Source: Ascochyta rabiei
Lineage: Eukaryota; Ascomycota; Dothideomycetes; Pleosporales; Didymellaceae
Assembly: GCF_004011695.2 (NCBI RefSeq)
Contig: NC_082406.1
Location: 868,001-932,000, forward strand
DNA: 64,000 bases
Reading direction: 5' to 3'
The notes beneath the pieces were generated by a model. The model ran no database searches, was not told the origin of the DNA, and saw nothing but the letters and a program-made list of their open reading frames with translations. A program made the translations under genes and the position numbers. Shown here piece by piece: positions 9,557 to 20,952 of this stretch (its first letter is position 1; each line of letters opens with the position of its first letter).

Positions 9557-9652
9557 GTGCTTTCCTCTCGAGGCACTGGAATTCACATCACTGGGGAACA
9601 CGGCGTGCTTTCCTTTCGAGGCACTGGAATTCACATCACTGGGGAACACGGC
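9557..9652. repeat. Tandem duplication of a 48-bp unit
   Basis: Two nearly identical 48-bp units (9557-9604 and 9605-9652) plus the first few bases of a third. Each contains CGAGGCACTGGAATTCACAT. It lies in the 318 bp between the dioxygenase 3' end and the CMD-like gene, 5' to the latter. Confidence 0.9.
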
Positions 9653-9755
9653 GTGCTTGTAACTTTTGAATATATACAACGCTGCAACCTATCCGCGATT
9701 TACGAACAGATGATCCCAAACGCCAACGCAGCCATTTACACAATACACATGATAT

Positions 9756-10772
9756 CTACAACCTGCTCGCCTCGTCGAAAACGTTGGGCAGCCTAGGGAT
9801 GCCTTCAAGACGACCAGTCTTCTTGCCTGTTGGCGCCAGAGTGACGTTGTACTCGAGGTCGAGCTGTGCCTTCTCGTCCTTGCTGGGCGTGAAGTCAAGC
9901 AGCAGGTCGTCCTTGACAGCGAAGACGGTGTCGTTCACCGCCCACGGGTCATCGCGGGGGTACAGCTGTGTGATCAGAGGCTTGAAGCCCTCCGCTGAGA
10001 CCATGAGGTGGATGTGAGCGGGGCGGTTGGGGTGGCGGTCGAGCGTCCTGAAGAGCTGTCCGACAGCGCCATCCGTGGGCAGAGAGTACGAGGTGGGCTT
10101 GTAGCAGTAGTACCAGTACTCGCCGTTCTCGTTTGTGGTGAACTTGCCGCGCAGGTTGTTGGGCCTCTGATTCTCCGGGTCTTGGAAGTCGTACTTCCCG
10201 TTGGCGCTTGCCTGCCAGATATCAATGACGGCGCCGGGGATGCCCTTCTTGGTGTCGAGGTCTCGGACAACGCCGTGCATGAGCGTCGTCTGGCCGTCTG
10301 GGTGCGGGTCGGTGACGATGGAGTCGCCGAGCTCGCGGAAGGGAGAGTGGGGCGACCAGAAGGGACCGAGAATGGTGCTCGATGTGGGCGTCTCGCCAGA
10401 CTCGTTGATGTGCTTGTGGGCGATCTCATCGACCAGCCTGAGCATCTGGTTAGTGTTCCGCAAACAGCACGCTCGGCTTGCCTTTGTGCAAACTTACGAC
10501 TCCACGCCCAGAACATCGGAAATGCGGTGGGCCTCGTTCCTCGACGACGTGGTGGTCTTGCCGATGGCGTTGACAAAGCGCACCCCGTCGAACCACTCCT
10601 CGTTGGTGAGCTCAACCTCGCGAATGAAGTCGTGGAGGTGGCGGATCAGCTTGCTCATGACAAAGCGTGTCCTGTCGTCGACCTTGGGCCCCATGGCATT
10701 GATGACGGCATCGGTGAAGTTGGGGTCGAAGCGGTGCTGCGACTTCTCCTGGTACTCGGGCGCGGATGCCAT
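9756..10772 (-). CDS. Intradiol ring-cleavage dioxygenase (catechol / hydroxyquinol 1,2-dioxygenase)
   Basis: Opens a catecholic ring between its two hydroxyls using non-haem Fe(III). Exons 10772-10498 and 10437-9756 join over a 60-bp intron (GTAAGT...CTCAG) to give 318 residues, the usual fungal length. Residues ~15-100 form the Dioxygenase_N helical domain seen in catechol and hydroxyquinol enzymes but not in bacterial protocatechuate enzymes. [12 protein letters not shown] opens the beta-sandwich core. The four iron ligands are in place: Tyr (~174, NGKYDF), Tyr (~209, PTSYSLP), His (~233) and His (~235) in RPAHIH. Whether catechol or hydroxyquinol is the substrate cannot be settled from sequence; the muconate-cycloisomerase and enol-lactonase neighbours favour a muconate-type product. 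Start at [11 protein letters not shown]. Confidence 0.88.
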
Positions 10773-11307
10773 GGTGAAGAAAGTGGTGCGAGTGGAAATG
10801 GAAATGAAGTGGGTGTGTATATATATAGAGAGAGAGCACAAAGACTAAACTCTGCGCAGGTGTATGGTGTGGAGGGGGATGAAGCTTTACTGCCCTCCTG
10901 GGCCAGCAGACCCCTCTTATATGTACAATTTCTCGACTGTAGCCAGGCCATCAGGCGACTCGCTTTGGTTCTCGCACGCTGCGGCAGAACGCCCGGCTCG
11001 TGAAGCTCTGGGACGCGGAGTGCATGCAGTGCCGGACGTTCCGCTAGACTACCCCGCAATGACAGGGGTATGCCGCCAATCAGCGCGCGGCAATGGAAGA
11101 AGTCTCTACCGGCTTTCTTCCACACTTCTCCAGGGCAGAGCAGAGCCCCGCCATCGGTCCCACGCCTCGGCCGTCTGGCGTCGCGATACGAGATGCGCGT
11201 GGCCTGCGAGAATACGAGTGTGGACGATGATGTCTCTGGCACGAGCTATTCGAGGCAGGCGTTGGCAGACACGACGTCTCTCGCTGTTCCATACATCAGC
11301 AGCCAAC
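10773..11307. promoter_or_regulatory. Shared divergent promoter of dioxygenase and muconate cycloisomerase
   Basis: 535 bp between two start codons pointing away from each other. TATATATATAG (about 10817-10828) lies ~45-55 bp upstream of the dioxygenase ATG and is TATA-like. The arrangement suggests joint induction by an aromatic substrate. No specific regulator site can be assigned. Confidence 0.6.
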
Positions 11308-12548
11308 ATGACGAAACACCATCTCATGTGCGGCACGTGGGTGAAGCCCGGCGTTATCGTTACTGTTTCGTTCGACACGGAGACGCTGAAGCTGGAGCTG
11401 GTCAAGAAGACGGAAATCCCACACGATGAACCCATTAGTTGGATGGCATTCGACGTATGTAACTCTCACCGAGCCCACAGGACGCAATGGCTGATGCGGG
11501 CTGCAGCACCAACGAAAGAACATCTACGGCGCGTCCATGAAGAGATGGAGCTCACACCGAGTCGACGCGCCTGGCGAGATTGTGCAGACAGGGAGCTACC
11601 CCATCGGTGGCCATCGTGCGTCTATTGCCTTTGAAGATGGAGTCCTCGGCTGACACACCTCAACAGCCAAAGCAAACGACGCAGACACGAGGACACGTGC
11701 CATCTTTCTTCTCCCCTCGAAGAAACCTCCCTATGCTGTGTACTGCAATCCCTTCTACGACCATGCTGGTTATGGCAACGTTTTCTCTGTCGATGAGTCT
11801 GGTGCCATGAAGGAGAACATCCAGAACTACGAGTACTGCGAGAAGACGGCCATCCACGGCATGGTCTTCGATCCAACCGAGACATACCTATACAGCGCCG
11901 ACATGTGGGCGAACAGGATATGGTGCCACAAGAAGATTGACGATCAAGGTCGGATGGAGACGGTGGGATACACCGAGGCCACGCAGCCAAAGGATCACCC
12001 GCGATGGGTTGAGATGCACCCCAGTGGGCAGTATCTGTATGCACTGATGGAAGGAGGCAATCGATTGTGCGAATATGTCATCGATCCGCAGACGAAATTG
12101 CCAGTCTACACCCACAAGACATATCCTCTGATTCCTCCTGGTATGTTCACAATCCTCGTTGCACGAAAGCATAACTGACGGCAACACAGGCATTCCCAAC
12201 GCAGACACCATGTACCGTTCCGACGTGGTCTTCCTCAACCAATCCGCTTCCTACCTCTTCGCCACCTCGCGCTCCAACTCGTTCGACCTGACAGGCTATA
12301 TTGCCGCATTCAAGATTGCGCCTTCTGGTGCAATCGAGCGTCAGATCTGTCTGAATCCTACCCCAACATCAGGCGGCCACTCGAACGCAGTGTCGCCCTG
12401 CCCATGGAGCGACGAATGGCTTGCGCTCACAGACGACGAGAAGGGCGGTATTGAGATCTACAGATGGCAGGACGAATTTTTGGCGAGGGTTGCGCGGTTG
12501 GAGATCCCAGAGCCTGGTTTTGGTATGAACGCAATCTGGTACGACTAG
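11308..12548 (+). CDS. Muconate / 3-carboxy-cis,cis-muconate cycloisomerase (CMLE, seven-bladed propeller)
   Basis: Lactonises the open-ring muconate made by intradiol dioxygenases (EC 5.5.1.5 or the catechol-branch equivalent). Four exons (11308-11454, 11507-11615, 11667-12140, 12190-12548) join with consistent phases and family-like junctions to give 362 residues, matching fungal CMLE (~365). Family hallmarks are LMCGTWVKPG at the N-terminus, EIPHDEPISWMAFD across the first junction, NPFYDHAGYGNVFSVDE, HGMVFDPTETYLYSAD, DHPRWVEMHPSGQYLYAL and SGGHSNAVSPCPWSDEW near the end. The fold is unrelated to bacterial muconate cycloisomerases. Head-to-head with the dioxygenase whose product it probably uses. 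Whether it prefers the carboxylated or the plain muconate is open. Confidence 0.9.
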
Positions 12549-12945
12549 ATGGTCTTGTAGACGTAGAAACATCACACCACATCAGCCATCGCAAGGCATT
12601 CGTCATCATCGAATGGCTGTCGATTCGAACAGTTTCGTAATCTGCATCCATATCGTACAATGTCAAAGGCTTACCCATATTCCGGCGCTAAACAAATTTC
12701 CGGGCGGAACAAGGAGGGGTAAATCCGGAGCCTTGGAGGGGCTCACGTCCTGGCGCTCTTTTGCATTAGCGGCTGCCGGCAGATGTCATCGGCGCGGGCA
12801 AGCTCTTATCCAGCGTCACGTCGTGCCTCTGTAGCTTCGAAATGTGCTGCTGAACCTTACACTCTTGATTGCACATACCTCTCCATTCTACCGTTGAACA
12901 CAGACATTTAGCATACAGTAAACTCGTACTCACAGTAGGAACATC
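12549..12945. other. Intergenic, 397 bp
   Basis: 3' UTR of the cycloisomerase gene and promoter of the next gene, both on the plus strand. No further element was recognised. Confidence 0.5.
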
Positions 12946-14710
12946 ATGGCGTCCAAATCCACCCCCGGGATCTTGTATGTAACTATGCAGCCCAAAGAAG
13001 GCCTGCCAGACGCACAGTTCCACGATTGGTACGTTGACTCCGCCCATCAGCCGAATCCTCTCATCGTCCAAACATCACCTGACGCCATTTTCTGTCAGGT
13101 ACCAGAACGAGCACGGCCCAAACCGTCTGCGCCTTCCCTTCTGCAACAACGGCTTCCGCTACCGTGCCACCGATCTTGAGAAGCAGCAGGGCTCCAAAGA
13201 AAAGCCAGAATGGATGGCCATCTACGATTTCGACGAGTTGGAGTGGTTGACTAAAGAGCCGTATCAGAGGTTGAGGAGCGCACCCGTGCAGACGCAGAGA
13301 GAGAGGGATACGATGAAGCAGATCTTCGTTGATCGCAAGTCGTACGACCTCTTGGGCGAATGGACAGGGAGCGACTTTAAAGATTTGCAGAAGGTGGAGA
13401 ACGAAGGGGAAAAGAACGTCATGATTGCCATTTCGTTCAAGCTCCAGGATGGCGAAGGCAAAGAAGAAGAGCTGAAGAAGTGGTATGAGGAAGAGCACGT
13501 TCCCCTGCTGCAGAAAGTGCCGGGTTGGAGACGCACTCGCAGGTTTGAAACTTCGTATCTGGACCTCCAGGCCAACAAGTCTTTGCAGAAGGAGTTCCTT
13601 GCGCTTCACGAATACGCACCGCAGAATGGTCTTGGCGGCCCTGAGTTCCAAAGGGCTACTACAACGGAGTGGTGCGGTAAGATCTACAAAGACATCGTGA
13701 AGGACCGCAAGAGGAGGACTTACGATCTCTACTACACATTCGGTGCTGCACAGCGCGACCTAGCCTCGCTCTCATCCCCGGACACCGTTCAAGCAGAATC
13801 AGAATACGGGCTATTCAAAACCTACCCTTCTCACATCGCCTCCTCTAAGCGTCCAGTAATCGAGAGCGCGATCACCACACCCGACGGCGTCAATCTCCCC
13901 TACCGCCTCGAAGGCTCAACCGACCCCTCCGCACCGCTACTCGTACTCTCAAACAGCATCCTGGTCGACTACGGCATCTGGGACGACTTCGTGACCTCCT
14001 TCCTCTCCCACGCCCCGCAGTACCGCATCCTGCGCTACAACACCCGCGGACGCAGCACGCTACCAAAAGACACCACGACCCCGATAACCATCGACACACT
14101 AACCGCAGACGTGATAACGCTCCTCGACACCCTGCGCGCCAAAACCGCATCCCTAATCGGCGTCTCCCTCGGCGGCGCCACAGTCCTCAACGCCGCACTG
14201 ACGCACCCCTCGCGCATCACCAGCTTCGTCGCCTGCGACACCAACGCCTTCGCGCCGCCCACAAACGCACAAGCATGGGACGAGCGCGTCGCGATGGCGG
14301 CCGCCGAGAACCTGACCTCCGCCTCCTCGGGCGAGCCCATTGTCGGCGAGCAGCTCGCGGAGGTGACAACGCGCCGCTGGTTCGTGCCCGAGAGCTACGA
14401 CGACGAAGAGCTCGCGCCCAAGCTCGCACGCGTGAAAGATATGGTGCGCGATAACAGTCTCTCCGGCTTTAGGGATAGCGTCAAGGCGCTGCATCAGTAC
14501 GATATTCGGGCCAAGATGGCGGGTTACGAGGGCAAGGGCGCGTTTCTGGTTGGCGAGGGAGATGGCGTGCTGCCGAAGACCATGAAGGAGAACATGGCGG
14601 ACAAGTTGGGGAAAGGGGTGCATTTGGAGGTTGTCAAGGGGGCGGGGCATTTGCCCATGGTGGAGAAGCCTGGGGAGGTTGCGCGGTTCGTGGCGGGTTT
14701 TTTGGGGTAG
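12946..14710 (+). CDS. EthD-EthD-alpha/beta hydrolase fusion (3-oxoadipate enol-lactonase-like)
   Basis: Exons 12946-13028 and 13099-14710 join over a 70-bp intron (GTACGT...GTCAG) at HDW-YQNEHGP, giving 564 residues. Two ferredoxin-like dabb/EthD units come first: residues ~5-110 (FHDWYQNEHGPNR) and ~125-235 (LKKWYEEEHVPLL). An alpha/beta hydrolase follows from ~270 to the end, resembling PcaD/CatD enol-lactonases, with nucleophile Ser384 in GVSLGG, Asp516 in GEGDG and His545 in GAGHLPM. The hydrolase would convert 3-oxoadipate enol-lactone to 3-oxoadipate. Muconolactone isomerase also has a dimeric ferredoxin-like fold, so the N-terminal part could supply the preceding isomerisation. Position next to the cycloisomerase supports a pathway role; the isomerase role is inference. 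Confidence 0.82.
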
Positions 14711-14860
14711 ATGGGTGATGTGGATTGCTAGTTGGTTAAAAAAAGAAAATAATAAAAAAGGGAAGGATTTAGAGAAGTGGTGGCAGCAGTTCGTAGTAAC
14801 GTCGAAGCGCAATGGAACACTCTATGCTCTTGCTACACGTTTTTCAAACGATCGATCATA

Positions 14861-17800
14861 TCAAGTCAACGTATGATCCAGCGCACTCCCTCCACCCCGT
14901 TGCTCCAAGACCGCACCATCATACCCCCCTTGATCCCTCTCCACCAGATAGCTCGGCTTCCCCCCCTCGCCTAAAGACTCAGGGTCGATGTACCGACAAG
15001 TCAGTGCGAACCTCAACTTCCCACTATGCTCAACAGCATGCTCGTAGTACCTTTGCAGCTGGGCGCCATGCATGACCACCACATCACCATGCCCAACTTC
15101 CATCTTAAGCACATCCTTTGCATTCCCGCTGGCCCCGAGGTTCATTTCCCTTGACAGCTCCTTCAGTCTCTTTCTGTAGCTCTTCGGATCGGACGACTTG
15201 AGCGCCTGCAGGTCGTCGTGCACGGCTAGGCGGGCGGTGTAGTTGTTGGAGCCTGGTAGAGGGAGGGCGTCGGTGTAGACGCCTGCAGCGGAGACGCCGA
15301 GGTGGTGCTTCGCCTTCAGACGGATGCGCATCGTACCTGGCGCACCTAGACTCAGGGTTGCTATTGTAGGGCCGAGCCCGAATTCGCCGTCGTCGTGGTA
15401 CGAGATCTTCTGGGATTCGAAGTAGCCGAGCGCGAGCACTTCGTTGAACTCGTGGTCCTCGAATTCTTTGAATTGTATGGATGAGCGCGAGGCTTGGGAT
15501 GAGTTTGATGTCGACACCGTGGAAGAGGGAGAGTGAGGCAGTCCGTGGGAGAGCAAGTACTTCGCAGCCCAGTTCAAGCGGCTGCGTGTTGCGGTGATGG
15601 GGCGCGCGGCGGACGAAAACGGGTGCGAGGCGGTTGCGGCAATGAATTTGTAGGGCATTCCGTAGTTGACGAGGAAGTTGCGCGTGTAGGTGCCGCCCTT
15701 AAGTTGGCTATTGTCGATGAGGCGACGGCGCAGACCAATGTCTGTTTGTTGTAGTTCTTCGTACATAGAGTCCGGGCCGTTGGGCTCTTCTGCAATAGCC
15801 CTATTGGCGACCATGTGCGTGATGAATCCGTCAATACCGGGGATTGTGTAGCGATTAATGCGGTAGTTGTGTGCGAAAGAGACATTGGCTGTGATGAGAG
15901 GCGAGTGCGTATCGCGAGATAGCGTGTAGCTGTAGGTGAGCGGCCAGAGAGGCTCGCGGAGGGATACAGCTGGGATAAGTGTATGCGGTGGTGATCTCTT
16001 CCACTCGCATGTTGCATTTTGGCATTCCCAGCCTGACCAGTCCACGCGAGAGTTGCAGCGTCCGCACAAGGGACATACCAGACCTCTGATGAAAGCTTCC
16101 GATGTGTTTTCGCCTGGAATAGAATGGTCGGAGAGCGACGCATCATTGGAGGTCAAAGAATACTCATGATCGTCGTTTGGCCATGGTGTGTGGCCTTTGA
16201 GAAAGCGCGGGTCGTAGACCATGGACGCTTCATCAGGTTCGAAGGGCTCACTTCCTCGAGGAGAGTCGGGTCCAGAAGGTAAAATGAGCCAGAATGACCC
16301 GCACGTAGGCTGTAAGCACATCCAACCATCGAGGTAAATCTGCAGTGATTTGCGAGCACAGGTGCCGCAGGACTTAATAAACGGTGGCGGGAGGGAGCCA
16401 AGTTCAATATGATCTTCAACATCCCGTGGGCGCCACCAAGACTCTTTTCTTGCGTTCAGCTTCTCAAAGCGGTAACGCACAATCTTACTAGTCCCGCTCT
16501 TCTCCGTCCAGATGTGAGTAGGCTTGAAGTAGTCCAAGACGCAATACTGGTATGGCGGCTGAGATGGCATGTGCGGGTTGTCGACCCCTGTGATAATTAC
16601 CACTGGGTTGTAATGATTCATGCAGTTTCTGAGATTATTCGAGGTTGTGTCTTCGACCTGATCGCGATTGGCCCTCATTTCACCTGAGTTCTTGTCCTTT
16701 ACCTGGCCACCACTGGCTCGGGCGATGACGACGTTGCTGTCAATGTAATCGCGAGGATGAGCTACCTTGTCAAACATGAAGCCTCTGGCAAAGCCACCAG
16801 TGGAATAAGAAGCGCTTTGATAGCTGCGGAAGTAGTGTAAAGTCTCACAGAGTTCCATGCGTCCGTCAGCCCACACTGGAGGTTGACCGGCAGGTTTTGG
16901 TTTCGGCGAGCCCAAAGTGCGATGCATGGAAAGTTGGTCAGCAATATCGTAAAGGTATTGTTTATTCAGTGGACCTGTACCACTGGGGGATGGGAATTGC
17001 CCCGGTTCTTCATCGACTGTCGTTGCCTGTGAAGCATAGAACGATTGTTTGGCGGCTGTTGGCTCTTGCTGGGTACCTCCAGGTGATGGAGCATCTACGA
17101 ATGTCAGCAAAGCCCGAGGCACAGAACCAGATAAACTCACTCCAGGAGGGAAACCAAGGCATTGTCGGCTGCGTTTGCCATGAGTTGTTGTTGATTGCAG
17201 CATCGTTCGGCACCATTGAAGGTGAGCCATGGGGGTAGTCCGGTCGTCGCGGTGACGTGTCGGGTGTCAAAGCTATGACTGGTCTCTGGAAAGCCTGTCG
17301 AGAGATCCATTGCGATGTACTGAAGCGTTCCCGTACGGCTACGCTACCGCCTTGGAGTTCTTGTATGTGAGCTGCTGCGTGAAAGTCTTCCTCGTCTGGT
17401 CGGGCCTGAGAAGAGTCGAAATCCTGGCTGTCTGCAAGTATTGGTTCTGGCCGCGGCTGCGCAAAGGGCCCTGAATCATGTGGCTGTAAGCTGCCGTTAT
17501 CGACGAAGCTAGCGCTCTGTCCGTCCAAGTCAGTACTTTTGCGGATGGCTCAACCTCAGCGCACGCCTACCTGTTCTCGAGATTCATGCGTGTCATTGTC
17601 GTCACGCTGTTTTTGTCGGTAGATGAACGAGCCTGTAAGGGACATTGACTGTTCAGGCTCTTGATGTTTCAAGGCTGACGGTAGTCGCAGGCTGACGATG
17701 CAGGACTTGTGCTTTTTGATTAACAATGTAGTTTTACCTCGATCGCCAGGTTCGGTTTGGGGTTTTTTATTAGTTCTCTTAGCACGCGGAGTAATCTCTT

Positions 17801-18386
17801 CATCCAAGGGTTGTTGTGAGCACTCTGTGGGACGTCGTTCGCGGGTAGATCTGCGAAGTGATGACTGCGGAATTGCTTGAGTATTTGTCTTCTTCACGGT
17901 TTGTGGAGGTGTGGGTAGCTCAGTGAATGACTGGTCCTGCTGAGGCGTTTGTTCGTGCTCTGCATTGTTTCCGTTCACCTCGTGCATGTGCATGTGCACT
18001 CGCTCAATTGCCTTGTCAGCAGGAGCCTGGCTTGCTGCTGTGGATAGTTTGTCGCCGAGCTGACCAGCAATGCGCCTCCTCAATGATTTATTCTGTTTCG
18101 GTGGGGTCGAAGGCTCGGGGTTTGCTGGCAGAAGTTGAGGCGATGCACCCCTTCGAGGACGCTGTGAAGCAGCTGTGCCATAGTCACGAATACTAAGGCT
18201 AAACGTTTCTGCACTACGGTTGCTCTTCACCCTTTTCGACTGAGAGTCTTCCATCGAAGACACTTCTGTAAGTTGTGTGCCTGAGTTGCCAAATGGCGAT
18301 CCTGAATTTGACAACGACGAGTCGTCGCTGGACATATCGGCAATGGCAGAGTCCATCGACTCCCTCTTGCGCTTTTGGGAACCCAT
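14861..18386 (-). CDS. Large AlkB-like 2OG-Fe(II) dioxygenase with zinc ribbons
   Basis: Three exons (18386-17571, 17516-17141, 17094-14861) over introns of 54 and 47 bp, 1141 residues. The first ~400 residues are Ser/Gln/Lys-rich and look disordered and nuclear (MGSQKRKRES, several RR/KRTNKK patches). In the middle are two Cys clusters that could bind zinc: CGTC...CLQPTC and CPLCGRC...CQNATC. The C-terminal ~200 residues form an AlkB-type double-stranded helix: SYHDDGEFGLGPTIATLSLG supplies the HxD pair, and later HAVEHSGKLRFALTCRYI supplies the distal His and the 2-oxoglutarate Arg. The family includes DNA/RNA demethylases; the substrate here is unknown. 2OG-dioxygenase confidence is high, exon joins moderate to good. 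Confidence 0.8.
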
Positions 18387-19050
18387 TGCAGGTGAAATCG
18401 TAAGGTATCGCGTGAAGGGAGGGATTGAACAATAACGAAAGGGGGATGTGAATTTTGGCGGCTTCTCAACATGCTACAACAATCGATGGGATAGTTTGGT
18501 TTGCGGTAGCGAGGCGGGGGCGATGACTACAAGGCTGACGGCATGTGAAGGATGCGGGCTTAGGCAGAGCAGGAAAGTCTGCAAATGAGCCGAATTCTGC
18601 GAGCTTGGGTCTGCGAGCTTGGGCTGGGTCCAGCGACTGCTGAGCGTTGGAGGTGGTGAGGTGAAGGCTGTTGCCAACGCACGAAGTCAGGGAAGCCATA
18701 ACCGTGCCGTACCAGAGTGTCGGAATCGACCCAGCTTTCGAGGCCAGGCATACCAAGAGACCTGCCATCTCGTGCCTCAAGCCAACATAGCGACAATACG
18801 ATCGATCCAAACCAACCTCAAACAATGAATTTGATAACGCAGCGATGGAGTTACTGCCGGACATGTCTCGGCAAATCCGGCGACCTCGGTAAATAGACTA
18901 GCGCGCCCTTACCCCAGCTTGTGGGGAAGCTGTTGGACGAAGGCTGGAATGGGAATGGACCGAGCATCCGCAATATAAAACCTGGTGAGTCGCGTGGTCG
19001 CATTATTGCTCCTTGAACACTGACAGAAGCAGACACGCACATACATCGGC
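18387..19050. other. Intergenic, divergent promoter region
   Basis: 664 bp between the AlkB-like gene and the CoA ligase, which point away from each other. A minus-strand open frame of 132 codons (18864-18466) was judged non-coding. TATAAAA at about 18973-18979 lies ~75 bp before the ligase ATG. Confidence 0.5.
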
Positions 19051-20952
19051 ATGGTCTTCACCGCGCCGGCATGGGTGCCCCAGCTCGACTCCCCGCCCGA
19101 CTCGATCCCAATCTGCGACTTCATGCTTGAGGAGCATTATGGCCGCCATCCTCTGGGCTACGCGAACAACCCCTTCACCTGCGGACTCACAGGCAAGACG
19201 TACTCGAGCCTCGAGGTGCGCGAGCGCGTCGACTACCTGGCCCGTGGGTTAGCCAAGGAGCTGGGTTTCCACCCGAACAAGGGCTCTGAATGGGACAAGG
19301 TCATTGGCGTCTTCGCCGTCAACACGCTCGATACGCTGCCGCTGGCATGGGCCACGCACCGTCTTGGTGGTGTCCAGAGCCCAGCGAATGCGGCCTACAG
19401 CGCTGCAGAGCTGGAGTATCAGCTAAAGAACTCTAGCGCCAAGGCACTCTTCACCTGTATTCCGCTGCTGGAGACGGCAAAAGAGGCTGCCAAGAAGAGC
19501 GGTATCCCGGATAACCGCATCTACATCCTCGAACTGCCGGCGGTCTTCACAGGCGGCAAGCGTGTGCCAAACGGCATGAAGACGGTTGATGACCTCATCC
19601 GCGAAGGCAAAGAGCTGGACAGGCTGGATAGACTGGACTGGAAAGATGGGGATGGTGCGAAAAAGGCTGCCTTCCTGTGCTACTCCAGTGGCACATCTGG
19701 GCTCCCGAAAGGCGTCATGATCTCGCACAGGAACGTGATTGCCAATACTCGTAAGTCGAGTTTGCACACCTCCCGGCGGCCGTACTAACAGATGCAGTGC
19801 AAATGAAGACCTTCGAGAAGCCCTACAGAGATACCATCATCAACGATGTGCGAAACCAGTCCGACTACACAGAGAACTGTCTCGGCCTGCTGCCCATGTC
19901 ACACATCTACGGCCTCGTTGTCATCTGCCATGTCAACGTCTACCGCGGCGACGGTGTCATTGTGCTGCCAAAATTTGACTTCCCCAGCACCTTGCAGGCG
20001 ATTCAAGACTACAAGATCAACACGCTCTTCCTGGTCCCGCCGATCATCATCTTGATGACCAAGAACAAGCAGCTGCTCTCGAAATACGATCTCAGCTCCG
20101 TCTGGTCTCTCTTCACCGGCGCCGCTCCGCTAGGCAAAGAGACAGCAGAAGACCTGCAAACCATCTTCCCGTCATGGAAGATCCGGCAGGGATACGGACT
20201 CACGGAGACATGCACCGTCGTGACATCCACATCGCCCGATGACGTCTTGTTCGGCTCCTCGGGCTCCATCCTGCCCGGTATCGAGTGCAAGATTGTCACC
20301 ACTGAGGGCACCGAGATCACTGGCTACGATCAACCTGGCGAGCTGCTGGTCAAGTCTCCGGCGGTGGTGCTAGGGTACCTCAAGAACGACAAGGCAAATA
20401 AAGAAACGTTCCAGGACGGCTATATGCGCACTGGCGACGAGGCGGTTGTGCGGAAAGGGCCAAACGGGCATGAGCACGTCTTCATTGTGGATCGCATCAA
20501 GGAGCTCATCAAAGTCAAGGTATGTTGAGCTCATCGTCAGACAGCAAGTTACTGATAGATTTTGTGAAGGGCCACCAAGTTGCTCCCGCTGAGCTCGAAG
20601 CCCATCTTCTGACGCACCCAGCCGTCAACGACTGCGCTGTAATCCAAGTGCCCGATGACGAAGCAGGCGAGGTGCCCAAGGCGTTTGTTGTCAAGTCGCC
20701 GTCTGTCGGTCTGGAGGAAAGCGATCGCATGATTGCGCGCGACATACAGAAGCATGTGGAAAAGACCAAGGCGAGGTACAAGTGGATCAAGGGCGGTGTC
20801 GAATTCATAGACGCGGTGAGTGCTGGAAGTGCTATCTTGTGGAGCTGAGCTAACGCGTGCAGATACCCAAGTCGCCGTCTGGCAAGATCCTTAGGCGGTT
20901 CTTGAGGGACAAGGAGAAGGAGAAGAGGAGACAGGCGGGCAGCAAGTTGTAG
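19051..20952 (+). CDS. 4-coumarate-CoA ligase-like acyl-activating enzyme, peroxisomal
   Basis: Adenylate-forming enzyme that activates a carboxylic acid with ATP and joins it to CoA. Four exons (19051-19750, 19798-20519, 20570-20815, 20863-20952) with matching phases give 585 residues. Core motifs are in order: YSSGTSGLPKGVMISHRN (AMP/phosphate loop), GYGLTETC, GYMRTGDEAV, and the C-terminal lysine motif PKSPSGKILRRFL. The protein ends in Ser-Lys-Leu, a perfect type-1 peroxisomal targeting signal. Fungal members act on phenylpropanoids, phenylacetate or fatty acids; the exact acid cannot be told. A peroxisomal ligase could start side-chain shortening of cinnamates, whose products would feed the ring-cleavage genes to the left; that link is inference. 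Confidence 0.87.

Noticed and set aside
10008..11003. 331-codon plus-strand frame
   Set aside because: Antisense of the dioxygenase, which has all catalytic residues on the minus strand.
18466..18864. 132-codon minus-strand frame
   Set aside because: Lies in the divergent promoter region; no domain or signal, and low-complexity content.
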